64,000 nucleotides of DNA, from positions 1 through 64,000 of the forward strand of contig NZ_BBWU01000029.1 in NCBI RefSeq assembly GCF_000974765.1, given 5' to 3'. The notes below the pieces were generated by a model. The model was not told the origin of the DNA. It was given only the letters and a program-made list of their open reading frames with translations, and did no database searches. The position numbers and the translations under genes are program-made. Shown one piece after another: positions 25,901 to 33,154 of the stretch. The stretch's first letter is position 1; the number at the start of each line of letters is the position of its first letter. Source of the DNA: Sphingomonas changbaiensis NBRC 104936. Its GTDB lineage: Bacteria > Pseudomonadota > Alphaproteobacteria > Sphingomonadales > Sphingomonadaceae.

Positions 25901-26091
25901 TAGAAAGTGTTCGGCTGGGAGGGCACGCCGGTCACCGTCGTCACGCGCCCGCCGCGCCACGGACCAACCTGCCGGAAATGCAGCCCCGACCATTGCGCCG
26001 CGTCATATTGCGACGGGGCCGTCTTCGCCTGCAGCGGAGGCGCAATCAGCGCGCAAGTGGCAAAAAGGACGAAGTGGCGCTTCCCGATCAT
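22903..26091 (-). CDS. secreted BNR/sortilin-like beta-propeller protein
   Basis: 1062 aa. A signal peptide (residues 1-23, FVLFATCALIAPPLQA) is followed by many BNR/Asp-box repeats of the form S-x-D-x-G-x-T-W (TTDAGQSWTNTSDG, SVDAGKTWTFAG, TRDGGKTWTKVL, SDDAGATWRLV, SLDGGETWSSQ, TEDDGKTWRNV), spread over about 60-720. This builds one or two seven- to ten-bladed propellers as in VPS10/sortilin or xyloglucanase-like proteins. After about 760 there is a Pro/Ala-rich linker and an alpha-helical C-terminus (about 930-1060) rich in Lys, Glu and Arg. Relatives are annotated as glycosyl hydrolases, but I see no catalytic residues, so binding is as likely as hydrolysis. Confidence 0.82.
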   Translation of the reverse strand: MIGKRHFVLFATCALIAPPLQAKTAPSQYDAAQWSGLHFRQVGPWRGGRVTTVTGVPSQPNTFYMGTVGGGVWKTTDAGQSWTNTSDGQIPVGSMGAVAVAESDPNIVYAGTGSSKIRSNVSIGRGIYKSVDAGKTWTFAGLRDVGQIATVRINPTNPNEVFVAAVGNPFTDSKERGVYRTRDGGKTWTKVLYLSERLGAADLEMQPGNPNILYATMWRGQRKPWTIISGSEDGGIYKSTDGGDHWTKLGGGLPTGLFGRANVGVSPAAPDRLYALIEAKPGAGLYRSDDAGATWRLVNGDEKLTTRPFYYDTLGVDPANPDIVYVGDEDWFKSVDGGKTFKTERTPHGDNHDVWINPKNPRIMIQSNDGGANVSLDGGETWSSQANQPTAEIYQVAVDDQFPYRLYGAQQDNTTVIVPSLPLGNGQYFREGPGCETGPIIPKLKDPQTVWGGCKGQFSRLDLGTNNNEQRYWVGSQSLYGNEPTNLIYRFQRVAPMEISPTDPNTVYYGSQYLHRSRDGGVSWERISPDLTAKPEGTQYGSGEPITRDATGEEVYSTLYAIRESAVKPGVIWTGSNDGLVYVTEDDGKTWRNVTPKGLPPGGRVQNIEPGVRDAGTAYVAIYRYLLGDFAPYIYRTDDFGKSWTRLTDGRNGIAPDEPTRVVREDPVRPGLLYAGTEFGMYASFDRGAHWQPLQLNLPATPVTDIRLAHGDLVLSTQGRGFWILDNLSALRQLPPAGEASRTSRLYRPAVAVRIPSSGDDGPAPWAGPEFPLIGAQIDYYVSADLAGAPLTLTILDAQGHAIRSFTSGAAGDTSRGGDTDELGRFHVSYPTSLDATPGMHRFTWDLRYSGAPVAPTPTAEAKPSASPTPGETAPPKPAARPHYPAGPVAAPGDYTVVLSAGTFTQRQPLHIMEDPRVTASGVTDADLAAQLDHNLRVLKLVHDTNFAVARVKAAQKELKERPDPAKAKALETVADKLITPLIRYSQPGLQTHVGYLYSETNFTDQKVGRDAIERYEVLRRDIDAVVAELNAVLGPPTDADIARYYSGGAPEPARNEDDDES

Positions 26092-26211
26092 GCTGTCTCC
26101 CCGAGGCTGTCCGATTTGAATCGGATCATGTGCCCAAAGCGCACAGCAGATCGCTTGCGGGAATAACAGGAAAAAATGAGGGAACGCCGCAAGTTGCCCA
26201 ACGAACAGCCA

Positions 26212-26304
26212 TGGCGGAGACGGAGGGATTCGAACCCTCGGTAGGAGTAATCCCCCTACGGCGGTTTAGCAAACCGCTGGTTTCAGCCACTCACCCACGT
26301 CTCC
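26212..26304 (-). tRNA. tRNA-Ser (GCT)
   Basis: The minus strand starts GGAGACG and ends CGTCTCC-G-CCA. The anticodon loop is CGGTTTGCTAAACCG (GCT), with a long variable arm (GTAGGGGGATTACTCCTAC) typical of class II tRNAs and TTCGAATCC in the T-arm. CCA is encoded. Confidence 0.97.
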
Positions 26305-26467
26305 GGATGCGGCGAAGCGCGGCGATAGCAGGGGCTTTGCGGCCGATCAACGGGGGGCCGAACGATTCAATCCAGCGCGATTTCGATTCGCCCTGCCGCG
26401 CATTCATTGTGGCGAAAGGCGGATTCCGGCTATTCTTCCAGAGGCATAGAGCGTGGGGAGCGAAAAG

Positions 26468-27229
26468 ATGAGGTGGATTTGGCACGGCACGGTGCTTGGC
26501 CTGGCGGTGCTGGCTGCCCCGACTGTTGCGCAGATCCAGGCAGTCGACCCGAATGCGGTGATCGACGCCGATCTCGGTCCGGCGCCGGCCACCCCCGCGC
26601 GGGCGGCCCCCGCGCCCTCCGATCCGGTCTACTATGGCGACACCGCGCCGCCCGCGACGCCGACCCCGACTGCACCGCCGAGCGCACCGACCCAGGCTCC
26701 GCCGGCGGAAACGGCTGGCTTGACGGCTCCGGTGCCGGGTGCGCCGCAGACCTACAAGAAGGACGACCTGATCGCCGCGGCCGAGGGCGTGTTCGGCAAG
26801 GGCGCGAAGGGTCTGGCCGAGCTGATCGAGAAAATCCTGAAGGACCAGGGCGAGCCGACCGGCTATATCGCCGGGCGCGAGGCGAGCGGCGCCTTCGTCG
26901 TCGGTCTGCGCTATGGCTCCGGCACGCTGTATCACAAGATCGAAGGCAAGCTGCCCGTCTATTGGACCGGCCCCTCGATCGGCTTCGACGCGGGCGCCAA
27001 TGCCGGCAGCACGTTCGTTCTCGTCTACAATCTGAACGACGCGCATGAGCTGTACCAGCGTTTCCCGGCCGGCGAGGGCAACGCCTATTTCGTCGGGGGC
27101 TTGACCGCCAGCTATATGCGATCCGGCGACATCGTGCTGATCCCGATCCGTGTCGGCGCCGGGCTGAGGCTGGGCGCGAATGTCGGGTACATGAAGTTCA
27201 CCGAAAAGCACCGCTGGCTGCCGTTCTAG
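26468..27229 (+). CDS. DUF1134 envelope protein (EipA-like)
   Basis: 253 aa. A signal peptide (about 1-20, WHGTVLGLAVLAAPTVA) precedes a low-complexity Pro/Ala/Thr linker (about 35-95) and a compact C-terminal domain (about 98-253) with VVGLRYGSGTL, GPSIGFDAGANAG, VYNLNDAHELYQRF and YMKFTEKHRWLPF. These match DUF1134, the fold of Brucella EipA, a periplasmic protein needed for envelope integrity. The start at 26468 has GGGGAGCG about 7 bp upstream. Confidence 0.85.
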   Translation: MRWIWHGTVLGLAVLAAPTVAQIQAVDPNAVIDADLGPAPATPARAAPAPSDPVYYGDTAPPATPTPTAPPSAPTQAPPAETAGLTAPVPGAPQTYKKDDLIAAAEGVFGKGAKGLAELIEKILKDQGEPTGYIAGREASGAFVVGLRYGSGTLYHKIEGKLPVYWTGPSIGFDAGANAGSTFVLVYNLNDAHELYQRFPAGEGNAYFVGGLTASYMRSGDIVLIPIRVGAGLRLGANVGYMKFTEKHRWLPF

Positions 27230-27325
27230 CTGCAGCGCGGCTGGCGGCTACGTCCGCCTGGACTCGCGCAAGGCCGGCCGGCGGGCGATCACGCCCGACC
27301 GACGACGCGGCTCCGCCGCGTCGCG

Positions 27326-27381
27326 CCCCCTCCACCACGCCGCTAGGCGGCGCGGTCCCCCTCCCCGTTCCGGGGAGGAGT
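27326..27381. repeat. half palindromic element family B forming the 3' end of pyrC
   Basis: CCCCCTCCACC...GGCGCGGTCCCCCTCCCC followed by GTTCCGGGGAGGAG is one arm of the element seen whole at 14505, 22748 and 57720. The end is identical to bases 1-26 of the window. The pyrC stop codon (27343-27345) and last 12 or so codons lie inside it. Confidence 0.75.
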
Positions 27382-28425
27382 TTGAACCCGCCACCGCATC
27401 ACCTGCCCTGCATGGAACGGCACCAGCGTCGTTCCGGCGGCGGTGATTGCGTCCGGGACCTCGACCTCGGCCCGTTCCAGCGTGACCGTGCCCTCGTTCA
27501 GCGGCAGGCCGTAGAAGCGCGGGCCGTTCTCGCTGGCGAAGGCTTCGAAGTGGTCGAGCGCGCCTTCATCCTCAAAGACCGTTGCATAGCTCTCCAGTGC
27601 GAACGGGGCATTGAAGATCCCGGCGCAGCCGCAGGCGGCTTCCTTCGCGGCAAGGGCGTGCGGGGCACTGTCGGTGCCGAGAAAGAATTTGGGCGAGCCT
27701 GAAACGGCGGCGCGGCGGACGGCGAGCCGGTGCGCTTCCCGCTTCGCGACGGGCAAGCAATAGGCGTGCGGACGAATGCCGCCGTCGAAGATCGCATTTC
27801 GGTTGATAATCAGGTGTTGCGGTGTGATCGTGGCGCCGATCAGCGGCCCGCTCTCTGCCACGAACGCGGCGGCTTCGGCAGTGGTGATGTGCTCGAACAC
27901 GATCTTCAGCTCCGGGAAGTCGCGGACTAGCTCCGAGAGCACGCGATCGATGAACACCGCCTCGCGGTCGAAGACATCGACGTCCTTGTCCGTCACTTCG
28001 CCATGCACCAGCAGCGGCATGCCGATCCGCTGCATCGCCTCGAGCGCCGGGTAGATGTTGCGCACGTCAGTGACGCCGAACGCGGAGTTGGTCGTGGCGT
28101 TTGCGGGGTAAAGCTTGGCCGCGGTGAACACGCCCGCTTCGTGCCCGCGCGCGATCTCGGCCGGATCGGCGCCGTCGGTCAGATAGCAGGTCATCAGCGG
28201 GGTGAAGCCGCTCTCTTCCGGCACCGCGGCGAGGATGCGATCCCGATAGGCTTCGGCCGCGATGACGCTGGTCACCGGCGGCACCAGGTTCGGCATCACG
28301 ATCGCGCGGGCGAACTGGCGCGCCGTATAAGGCGCAACCGCCTTCAGCATGTCGCCGTCGCGCAGATGCACGTGCCAATCGTCGGGGCGGCGGATCGTCA
28401 GACGCGTTGTCGCTTGGGATTCCAT
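27343..28425 (-). CDS. pyrC: dihydroorotase (PyrC class II)
   Basis: 360 aa from ATG 28425 ([24 protein letters not shown]). It closes carbamoyl-aspartate to dihydroorotate in pyrimidine synthesis. Zinc ligands are seen in [10 protein letters not shown], the lysine in [33 protein letters not shown] and the catalytic Asp in LGTDSAPH. The length and motifs match the E. coli-type single-gene enzyme (about 348 aa). The C-terminal tail after MRWRV ([13 protein letters not shown]) is encoded by the repeat half-element, which also supplies the stop. Confidence 0.95.
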   Translation of the reverse strand: MESQATTRLTIRRPDDWHVHLRDGDMLKAVAPYTARQFARAIVMPNLVPPVTSVIAAEAYRDRILAAVPEESGFTPLMTCYLTDGADPAEIARGHEAGVFTAAKLYPANATTNSAFGVTDVRNIYPALEAMQRIGMPLLVHGEVTDKDVDVFDREAVFIDRVLSELVRDFPELKIVFEHITTAEAAAFVAESGPLIGATITPQHLIINRNAIFDGGIRPHAYCLPVAKREAHRLAVRRAAVSGSPKFFLGTDSAPHALAAKEAACGCAGIFNAPFALESYATVFEDEGALDHFEAFASENGPRFYGLPLNEGTVTLERAEVEVPDAITAAGTTLVPFHAGQVMRWRVQTPPRNGEGDRAA

Positions 28426-28448
28426 GGCGGAGCCCTTAACTGAGCCCA

Positions 28449-29171
28449 ATGAGCGGGACCACCCTTACCGATCGCGCGCTGCTCCGCCTGTCCGGAGAGG
28501 ACGTGCGCGGCTTCCTGCAAGGCCTGGTCACCAACGACGTGGCAGGCGCCCTTCCCGTCTGGGCTGGGTTGCTGAGCCCGCAAGGCAAGGCGCTGTTCGA
28601 TTTCATCGTCTGGGCCGATGGCGACGATCTGCTGCTCGATTGCGAGGCCGAGGCGGCGGACGCACTGGCGAAGCGGCTGACGATGTACCGCCTGCGCCGG
28701 GCAATCACGATCGCGCCCGACGACAAGCTTGCCGTGCACTGGCGTCCGGACGGCGACGGCGCGCGCGACCCGCGCCTGCCGGAGTTGGGCGCGCGCTGGC
28801 TCGCGCCCGCCGACGCGCCTGCGACCGGCTGGCGCGCGCATCGGCTGCGGCTCGGCGTCGCGGAAGGACGCGCGGAGCTGGGCGACAATGCAACGCTCTG
28901 GCTCGAGTGCAACGCGGCGGAGCTGAACGGCGTCAGTTTCGACAAGGGCTGCTATGTCGGCCAGGAAAATACCGCGCGGATGAACTGGCGGCAGAAAGTG
29001 AACCGGAGGCTGGTGGTGGTGGAGACGGACAGCGATCCCGGCGAGGCGGCGCACGCCTGGTATCCGGAACTCGGGCTCGCGGTCGCGCGGATGCGCGTCG
29101 AGGAGATCGGCCGGCCGCTCGCCTGGGGCAAGCCGATCGTCCCGGCGTGGCTTGCCGAGGCCGTCGCGTGA
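28449..29171 (+). CDS. ygfZ: YgfZ/GcvT folate-binding protein
   Basis: 240 aa, related to the T-protein of glycine cleavage but a YgfZ-type protein: signature [15 protein letters not shown] near residue 165, where the Cys is essential in the family. YgfZ uses folate to help maturation and repair of Fe-S proteins. The N-terminus ([26 protein letters not shown]) is also typical. It is divergent from pyrC with 23 bp between starts, and its stop overlaps the next GTG start. Confidence 0.9.
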   Translation: MSGTTLTDRALLRLSGEDVRGFLQGLVTNDVAGALPVWAGLLSPQGKALFDFIVWADGDDLLLDCEAEAADALAKRLTMYRLRRAITIAPDDKLAVHWRPDGDGARDPRLPELGARWLAPADAPATGWRAHRLRLGVAEGRAELGDNATLWLECNAAELNGVSFDKGCYVGQENTARMNWRQKVNRRLVVVETDSDPGEAAHAWYPELGLAVARMRVEEIGRPLAWGKPIVPAWLAEAVA

Positions 29172-29923
29172 AAGCCTTGATGTCCGTCCTGCCGCTGCTG
29201 CTCGTCGGCGCCTCGCAGCCGGCCCGGGTACCGGTCGAGCGTGTCGAGATCGTCCGCACGTTCCCGCACGACCCTTCGGCCTTCACCGAAGGGCTGCTTT
29301 ATCTCGACGGCAAGCTCTACGAGAGCACCGGGCTGGAGGGCCGCTCGTCGATCCGCGAGGTCCGGCTGGATGATGGAAAAGTCGTCCGCCAGGCCGTGAT
29401 CCCGCCGCAGTATTTCGGCGAAGGCATCGTCAACTGGGGCACGAAGCTGATCAGCCTCACCTGGCAGAACGGGCTCGGCTTCATCTGGGATCGGGCGACA
29501 CTCAAGCGCACCGGCGAATGGCGCTACCCCGGCGAAGGCTGGGCATTGACCCGAAACGGCCGCGAGATCGTGATGAGCGACGGCACGCCGCAGCTGCGCT
29601 TCCTTGATCCGAACACGTTGAAGGAACTGCGCCGTGTCACCGTTACCGCGGGCGGCAGCCGGGTGACACGGCTGAACGAACTCGAATGGGTGAAAGGCGA
29701 TGTGCTCGCCAACATCTGGCAGACCGACCGGATCGCACGGATCGATCCCGCCAGCGGCCGCGTGAAAGCCTGGATCGACCTGGCGCCGCTGGTCGCCAAG
29801 GTGCCGCGCCGGGGCAGCGACGACGTGCCGAACGGCATCGCTTACGATGCCAAAGGCGACCGGCTGTTCGTGACGGGGAAGAACTGGCCCTATCTGTTCG
29901 AGATCCGCACCGTCCGGCGCTGA
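29168..29923 (+). CDS. glutaminyl-peptide cyclotransferase (plant/bacterial type)
   Basis: 251 aa from GTG 29168 (GTGA overlap with ygfZ); an ATG 12 bp downstream is an alternative. A signal peptide-like N-terminus (LMSVLPLLLVGASQ) is followed by a five-bladed propeller with FPHDPSAFTEGLLY, ESTGLEGRSSIREV, FGEGIVNWG, LTWQNG and LNELEWVKGDVLANIWQTD, the hallmarks of the glutamine cyclotransferase family. The enzyme makes N-terminal pyroglutamate on exported peptides. Its natural substrates are unknown. Confidence 0.9.
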   Translation: MKALMSVLPLLLVGASQPARVPVERVEIVRTFPHDPSAFTEGLLYLDGKLYESTGLEGRSSIREVRLDDGKVVRQAVIPPQYFGEGIVNWGTKLISLTWQNGLGFIWDRATLKRTGEWRYPGEGWALTRNGREIVMSDGTPQLRFLDPNTLKELRRVTVTAGGSRVTRLNELEWVKGDVLANIWQTDRIARIDPASGRVKAWIDLAPLVAKVPRRGSDDVPNGIAYDAKGDRLFVTGKNWPYLFEIRTVRR

Positions 29924-29947
29924 AGGCCGAACGGTGCGGGGGGTAGA

Positions 29948-30238
29948 TCAGGCGGCGAGCGGCAGCTCGATCGCAGTATCGTTATCGTGCGCGGGCGCCG
30001 CGGCCTCCGTCTGGGGCTGCTCTGCACGGCGGGGGTTCGGGAACGCGAGGCGCGAGGCGACGACCAGCGCGAACAGCCCGAAATAGGTGCTCAGCACCAC
30101 CGTAGGATTCCACAGCAGCAACGAAGCGAACACAATCCGCAGCCAGGTCGGGTTGAAGCCGAAATCCTCGCCCAGCGCGGCGCAAACGCCGAGCAGCGTG
30201 TCTTCGCGGGTGATGAACGAGAAACGGGACGCTTGCAT
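29948..30238 (-). CDS. PspC domain small membrane protein
   Basis: 96 aa from ATG 30238 (MQASRFSFITREDTLLGVCAALGEDFGFNPTWLR). The PspC domain shows as LLGVCAALGEDFG followed by a membrane helix (LRIVFASLLLWNPTVVLSTYFGLFALVVASRLAF). PspC proteins tie to envelope stress responses, but no pspA or pspF lies nearby. The C-terminus is a variable Glu/Thr/Ala tail. Confidence 0.85.
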   Translation of the reverse strand: MQASRFSFITREDTLLGVCAALGEDFGFNPTWLRIVFASLLLWNPTVVLSTYFGLFALVVASRLAFPNPRRAEQPQTEAAAPAHDNDTAIELPLAA

Positions 30239-30537
30239 CGAATGGCTCCTTGGCGAAGCGGAGCTTAGCGCCCCGCTGTGTCGCGAACCGCTTTGCAGGC
30301 GCTGTGCCAAAATCAGTAAGTGACTGGTTTCTATGGGATCGGAGCTTAACGGAGCTTGAAGGGGAGCGGCGGCGCAGGAACAGGCCGCCAAAGGTTGGCA
30401 AAATCCGCCAATGTCCGGTCCTCGCTTGCCTCCGCGCCGGCCCGCCGCTACATCGCACCATCACTTCAAGCGCGAGGACGAGATGAACCAGGACCGGAAC
30501 CGCAGATCCCGTTCCCTTGCTCTCGTCCAGGTTCACC

Positions 30538-32109
30538 ATGTCCGCGCTTCTCACTCTCGACCGGGTTTCACTCGCCGCCCCTGACGGCCGGCAGCTCTTT
30601 TCCGACCTGACGCTCGCGATCGGCCGCGAGCGGGTCGGGCTGGTCGGCCGCAACGGCTCCGGCAAATCGACATTGCTTCGCGCGGTCGCAGGCGAGATCC
30701 AGCCGATCGCCGGGACCATCACACTCGGCGGCAGCATCGGTGCGCTTTGGCAGGAGGTTGGCGGATCGACCGCGGCCGACCTGCTGGGCGTCGCGCCGGC
30801 GCTTGCACGGCTGGCGCGGATCGAGGGCGGCGCAGGCACGGAGGTCGATTTCGAGTTTGCCGACTGGACGCTGCCCGGCCGAATCGAAACCGCTCTTGCC
30901 GCGATCGGATTGGGCACGGTCGATCTCGCGCGGCCGATCGCGAGCTTCAGCGGCGGGGAGCGGATGCGGCTCGGGCTGGCGCGGCTGATGATCGAAGCGC
31001 CGGACCTGATCCTGCTGGACGAGCCGACGAATAATCTCGACGGCGAGGGCCGCGATGCGGTTGCGCGGTTGATCGAAGGCTGGCGCGGCGGCGCGCTGAT
31101 CGCGAGCCATGACCGCGAATTGCTGGAGCGTGTCGATCGTATCGTCGCCCTCTCACCGGTGGGCGTTAGCCAGTTCGGCGGCGGCTGGTCCGCCTTCGCC
31201 GACGCCCGAGAAGCGGAGCGCGAGCGTGCCGCCCAGGCGCTGGAGCGGAGCGAAGCAGCGGCACGCAGCGCCGCGCGAGAGGCACAGGCCGTGCGCGAAC
31301 GTCAGGCCCGGCGGGATTCGGGCGGACGCGCCTATGCAGCGAGCGGCAGCGCGCCGCGCATCGCCCTGGGCCTCTCCAAGCGGCGGGCCGAAGCCACCGC
31401 CGGGAAAGGTGAGCGCCTCTCGGCTCGGCTGATCGAGGAGGCGCAGGATGCACTTGATGAGGCCCGTGCGAGCGTCGAGCGCGTCACGCCACTCACAATG
31501 AGCCTTCCGGAGACCGGACTCGCGGCCAACCGCACCGTGTTGGCGTTCGACGATGTCGTGCTCGACCGCGGCGGGCGGCGGCTTTTCGGTCCGCTCACCT
31601 TCACGGTGCGCGGTCCGGAACGGATCGCGATCGCGGGTGCGAACGGCTCGGGCAAATCCAGCCTGCTGAAGCTCGTCACCGGCGAGCTGGATCCAAGTGG
31701 CGGGACCGTCCAGCGCGGCGTCGCCTGCGCACTTCTCGATCAGCACGTCGGACTGCTCGCGGACAATCTTTCGCTGCTCGACAATCTGCGCCGCCAGCAG
31801 CGCGAACTGACCGCCAATCAGGCCCATGCGGCGCTGGCGCGCTTTGGGTTCCGCAATCGCGATGCTTCCCGGCTCGCCGGCACTTTGAGCGGCGGCGAGC
31901 GGCTGCGCGCCGGCCTCGCCTGCGTGATGTCCTCAGCCGCGCCGCCGCAGATGCTGCTGCTGGACGAGCCGACCAATCACCTCGATCTCACCAGCATCGA
32001 AGCATTGGAGCAGGCACTCCAGACCTATGACGGCGCGCTACTGGTCGTCAGCCATGACCCGGCGTTCCTGTCGGCGATCGCGGCTCAGCGCGCGATCGCA
32101 TTGCCATAA
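30538..32109 (+). CDS. ABC-F family ATPase
   Basis: 523 aa from ATG 30538. Two ABC domains without membrane segments: Walker A GRNGSGKSTLL (about 43) and GANGSGKSSLL (about 375), signatures SFSGGERMRLGLARL and TLSGGERLRAGLACV, and Walker B LILLDEPTNNLD and MLLLDEPTNHLD. A charged linker (about 215-320) joins them. ABC-F proteins act on the ribosome as translation factors or antibiotic-protection factors. Which subgroup this is cannot be decided by eye; the inter-domain linker is Arg/Ala-rich like housekeeping members. Confidence 0.93.
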   Translation: MSALLTLDRVSLAAPDGRQLFSDLTLAIGRERVGLVGRNGSGKSTLLRAVAGEIQPIAGTITLGGSIGALWQEVGGSTAADLLGVAPALARLARIEGGAGTEVDFEFADWTLPGRIETALAAIGLGTVDLARPIASFSGGERMRLGLARLMIEAPDLILLDEPTNNLDGEGRDAVARLIEGWRGGALIASHDRELLERVDRIVALSPVGVSQFGGGWSAFADAREAERERAAQALERSEAAARSAAREAQAVRERQARRDSGGRAYAASGSAPRIALGLSKRRAEATAGKGERLSARLIEEAQDALDEARASVERVTPLTMSLPETGLAANRTVLAFDDVVLDRGGRRLFGPLTFTVRGPERIAIAGANGSGKSSLLKLVTGELDPSGGTVQRGVACALLDQHVGLLADNLSLLDNLRRQQRELTANQAHAALARFGFRNRDASRLAGTLSGGERLRAGLACVMSSAAPPQMLLLDEPTNHLDLTSIEALEQALQTYDGALLVVSHDPAFLSAIAAQRAIALP

Positions 32110-32132
32110 ACAGGGCTCTGGCGTCCGTTCTC

Positions 32133-32921
32133 TCAGGCGCTCGTCGAGAGCTCCAGGAAGGAGTCCGGGCGCGCAAGTGAAATCAGCCGGATGCCGGACT
32201 CGCGCGCGCGTTCGATCGCCAGGCTGGTCGCAGCGGATACTGTGACGAGGACCGGACAGCCGGCGAGCGCGGCCTTTTCGACCAGCTCGTAGGAGCAGCG
32301 GGAAGAAAGCAGCGCAAAGCGGCCGTCCCAACTCTCGCCGGCGCTTGCCATGGCACCGATCAGCTTGTCGAACGCGTTGTGGCGCCCGACATCCTCGCGC
32401 GCGAGGAGGACGCTGCCGTCCGCATCGCAGGCGAGCGCGGCATGGACGGCGCCGGTCGCGCGATTGAGCGGCTGGTGATCCCGCATCCGTGCCAGAGCCG
32501 CAAAGACGGCCGTGGCTGCAAGTGGAGGAGCGCTCGAAACCAGCTTGGGCAATGGCCTGAGCGCCTGCTCCAGATTCTCGATCCCACAAATCCCGCAGGA
32601 GCTGTCGGAAACGCGATGGCGCACCCGATCCAGCACGCGCTCGCGCAGAGCCGCGCGGGTGGTAACGCGGACGACGACGCCATGTTCTGTTGCATGGCGA
32701 TCGACTGCTTCGACGTCGACAGCGGCGTCGATCAGGCGTTCCGAAAGGCAGAAGCCGTAAGCGAAATCATCGAGATAAGCGGGCGTGAGCATCATCACCG
32801 CGTAGCCGAGGCCGTTCACCTCGATCGCGCAGGGGCACTCGGCCGCGATCTCACGCTCGATCGGTAGTGTGCCGCCATCGGCGCGAACCTCGGTGAAGCG
32901 CGACGGCGTTGATTCCCTCAT
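32133..32921 (-). CDS. fdhD: sulfurtransferase FdhD for formate dehydrogenase
   Basis: 262 aa. FdhD passes sulfur from the cysteine desulfurase to the molybdenum cofactor of formate dehydrogenase, without which the enzyme is inactive. The C-x-x-C motif appears as SSCGICG near residue 110, and REDVGRHNAFDKLIG and SSRCSYELVEKAA are family marks. It is the last gene of the fds operon, its ATG overlapping the fdsD stop (ATGA). Confidence 0.95.
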   Translation of the reverse strand: MRESTPSRFTEVRADGGTLPIEREIAAECPCAIEVNGLGYAVMMLTPAYLDDFAYGFCLSERLIDAAVDVEAVDRHATEHGVVVRVTTRAALRERVLDRVRHRVSDSSCGICGIENLEQALRPLPKLVSSAPPLAATAVFAALARMRDHQPLNRATGAVHAALACDADGSVLLAREDVGRHNAFDKLIGAMASAGESWDGRFALLSSRCSYELVEKAALAGCPVLVTVSAATSLAIERARESGIRLISLARPDSFLELSTSA

Positions 32922-33154
32922 CCGGCGTCCAGCCCGCCTATGCGGGCACTGGCGAGGCGTCGCAGCGCCGCTTTAGCAAGCGGGTCGAGCCCCTTACCGC
33001 CCGCCGCCAGGTGATCGAACATCAGAGTCCGCATCCGCGGATCCCAGAACTTCGCGACATGATCGGCAACCGCGGCTTCCGGGTCATGCTCGCGAGCCAG
33101 GTTCCGGGCGATCTGGTTCACCGTGTAGACCAGACGATCGAGCGTGTAGCTCAC
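32918..33154 (-). CDS. fdsD: formate dehydrogenase delta subunit
   Basis: 78 aa. FdsD is a small subunit found at the end of NAD-dependent molybdenum formate dehydrogenase operons. Typical residues are LVYTVNQIARNLA, HVAKFWDPRMRTLM and LDPLAKAALRRL. It overlaps fdsA and fdhD by 4 bp each. Confidence 0.9.
   Translation of the reverse strand: MSYTLDRLVYTVNQIARNLAREHDPEAAVADHVAKFWDPRMRTLMFDHLAAGGKGLDPLAKAALRRLASARIGGLDAG

Noticed and set aside
23962-26166. 734-codon open frame antisense to the BNR-repeat gene
   Set aside because: Mirror of a long repeat gene; no start signal or motif.
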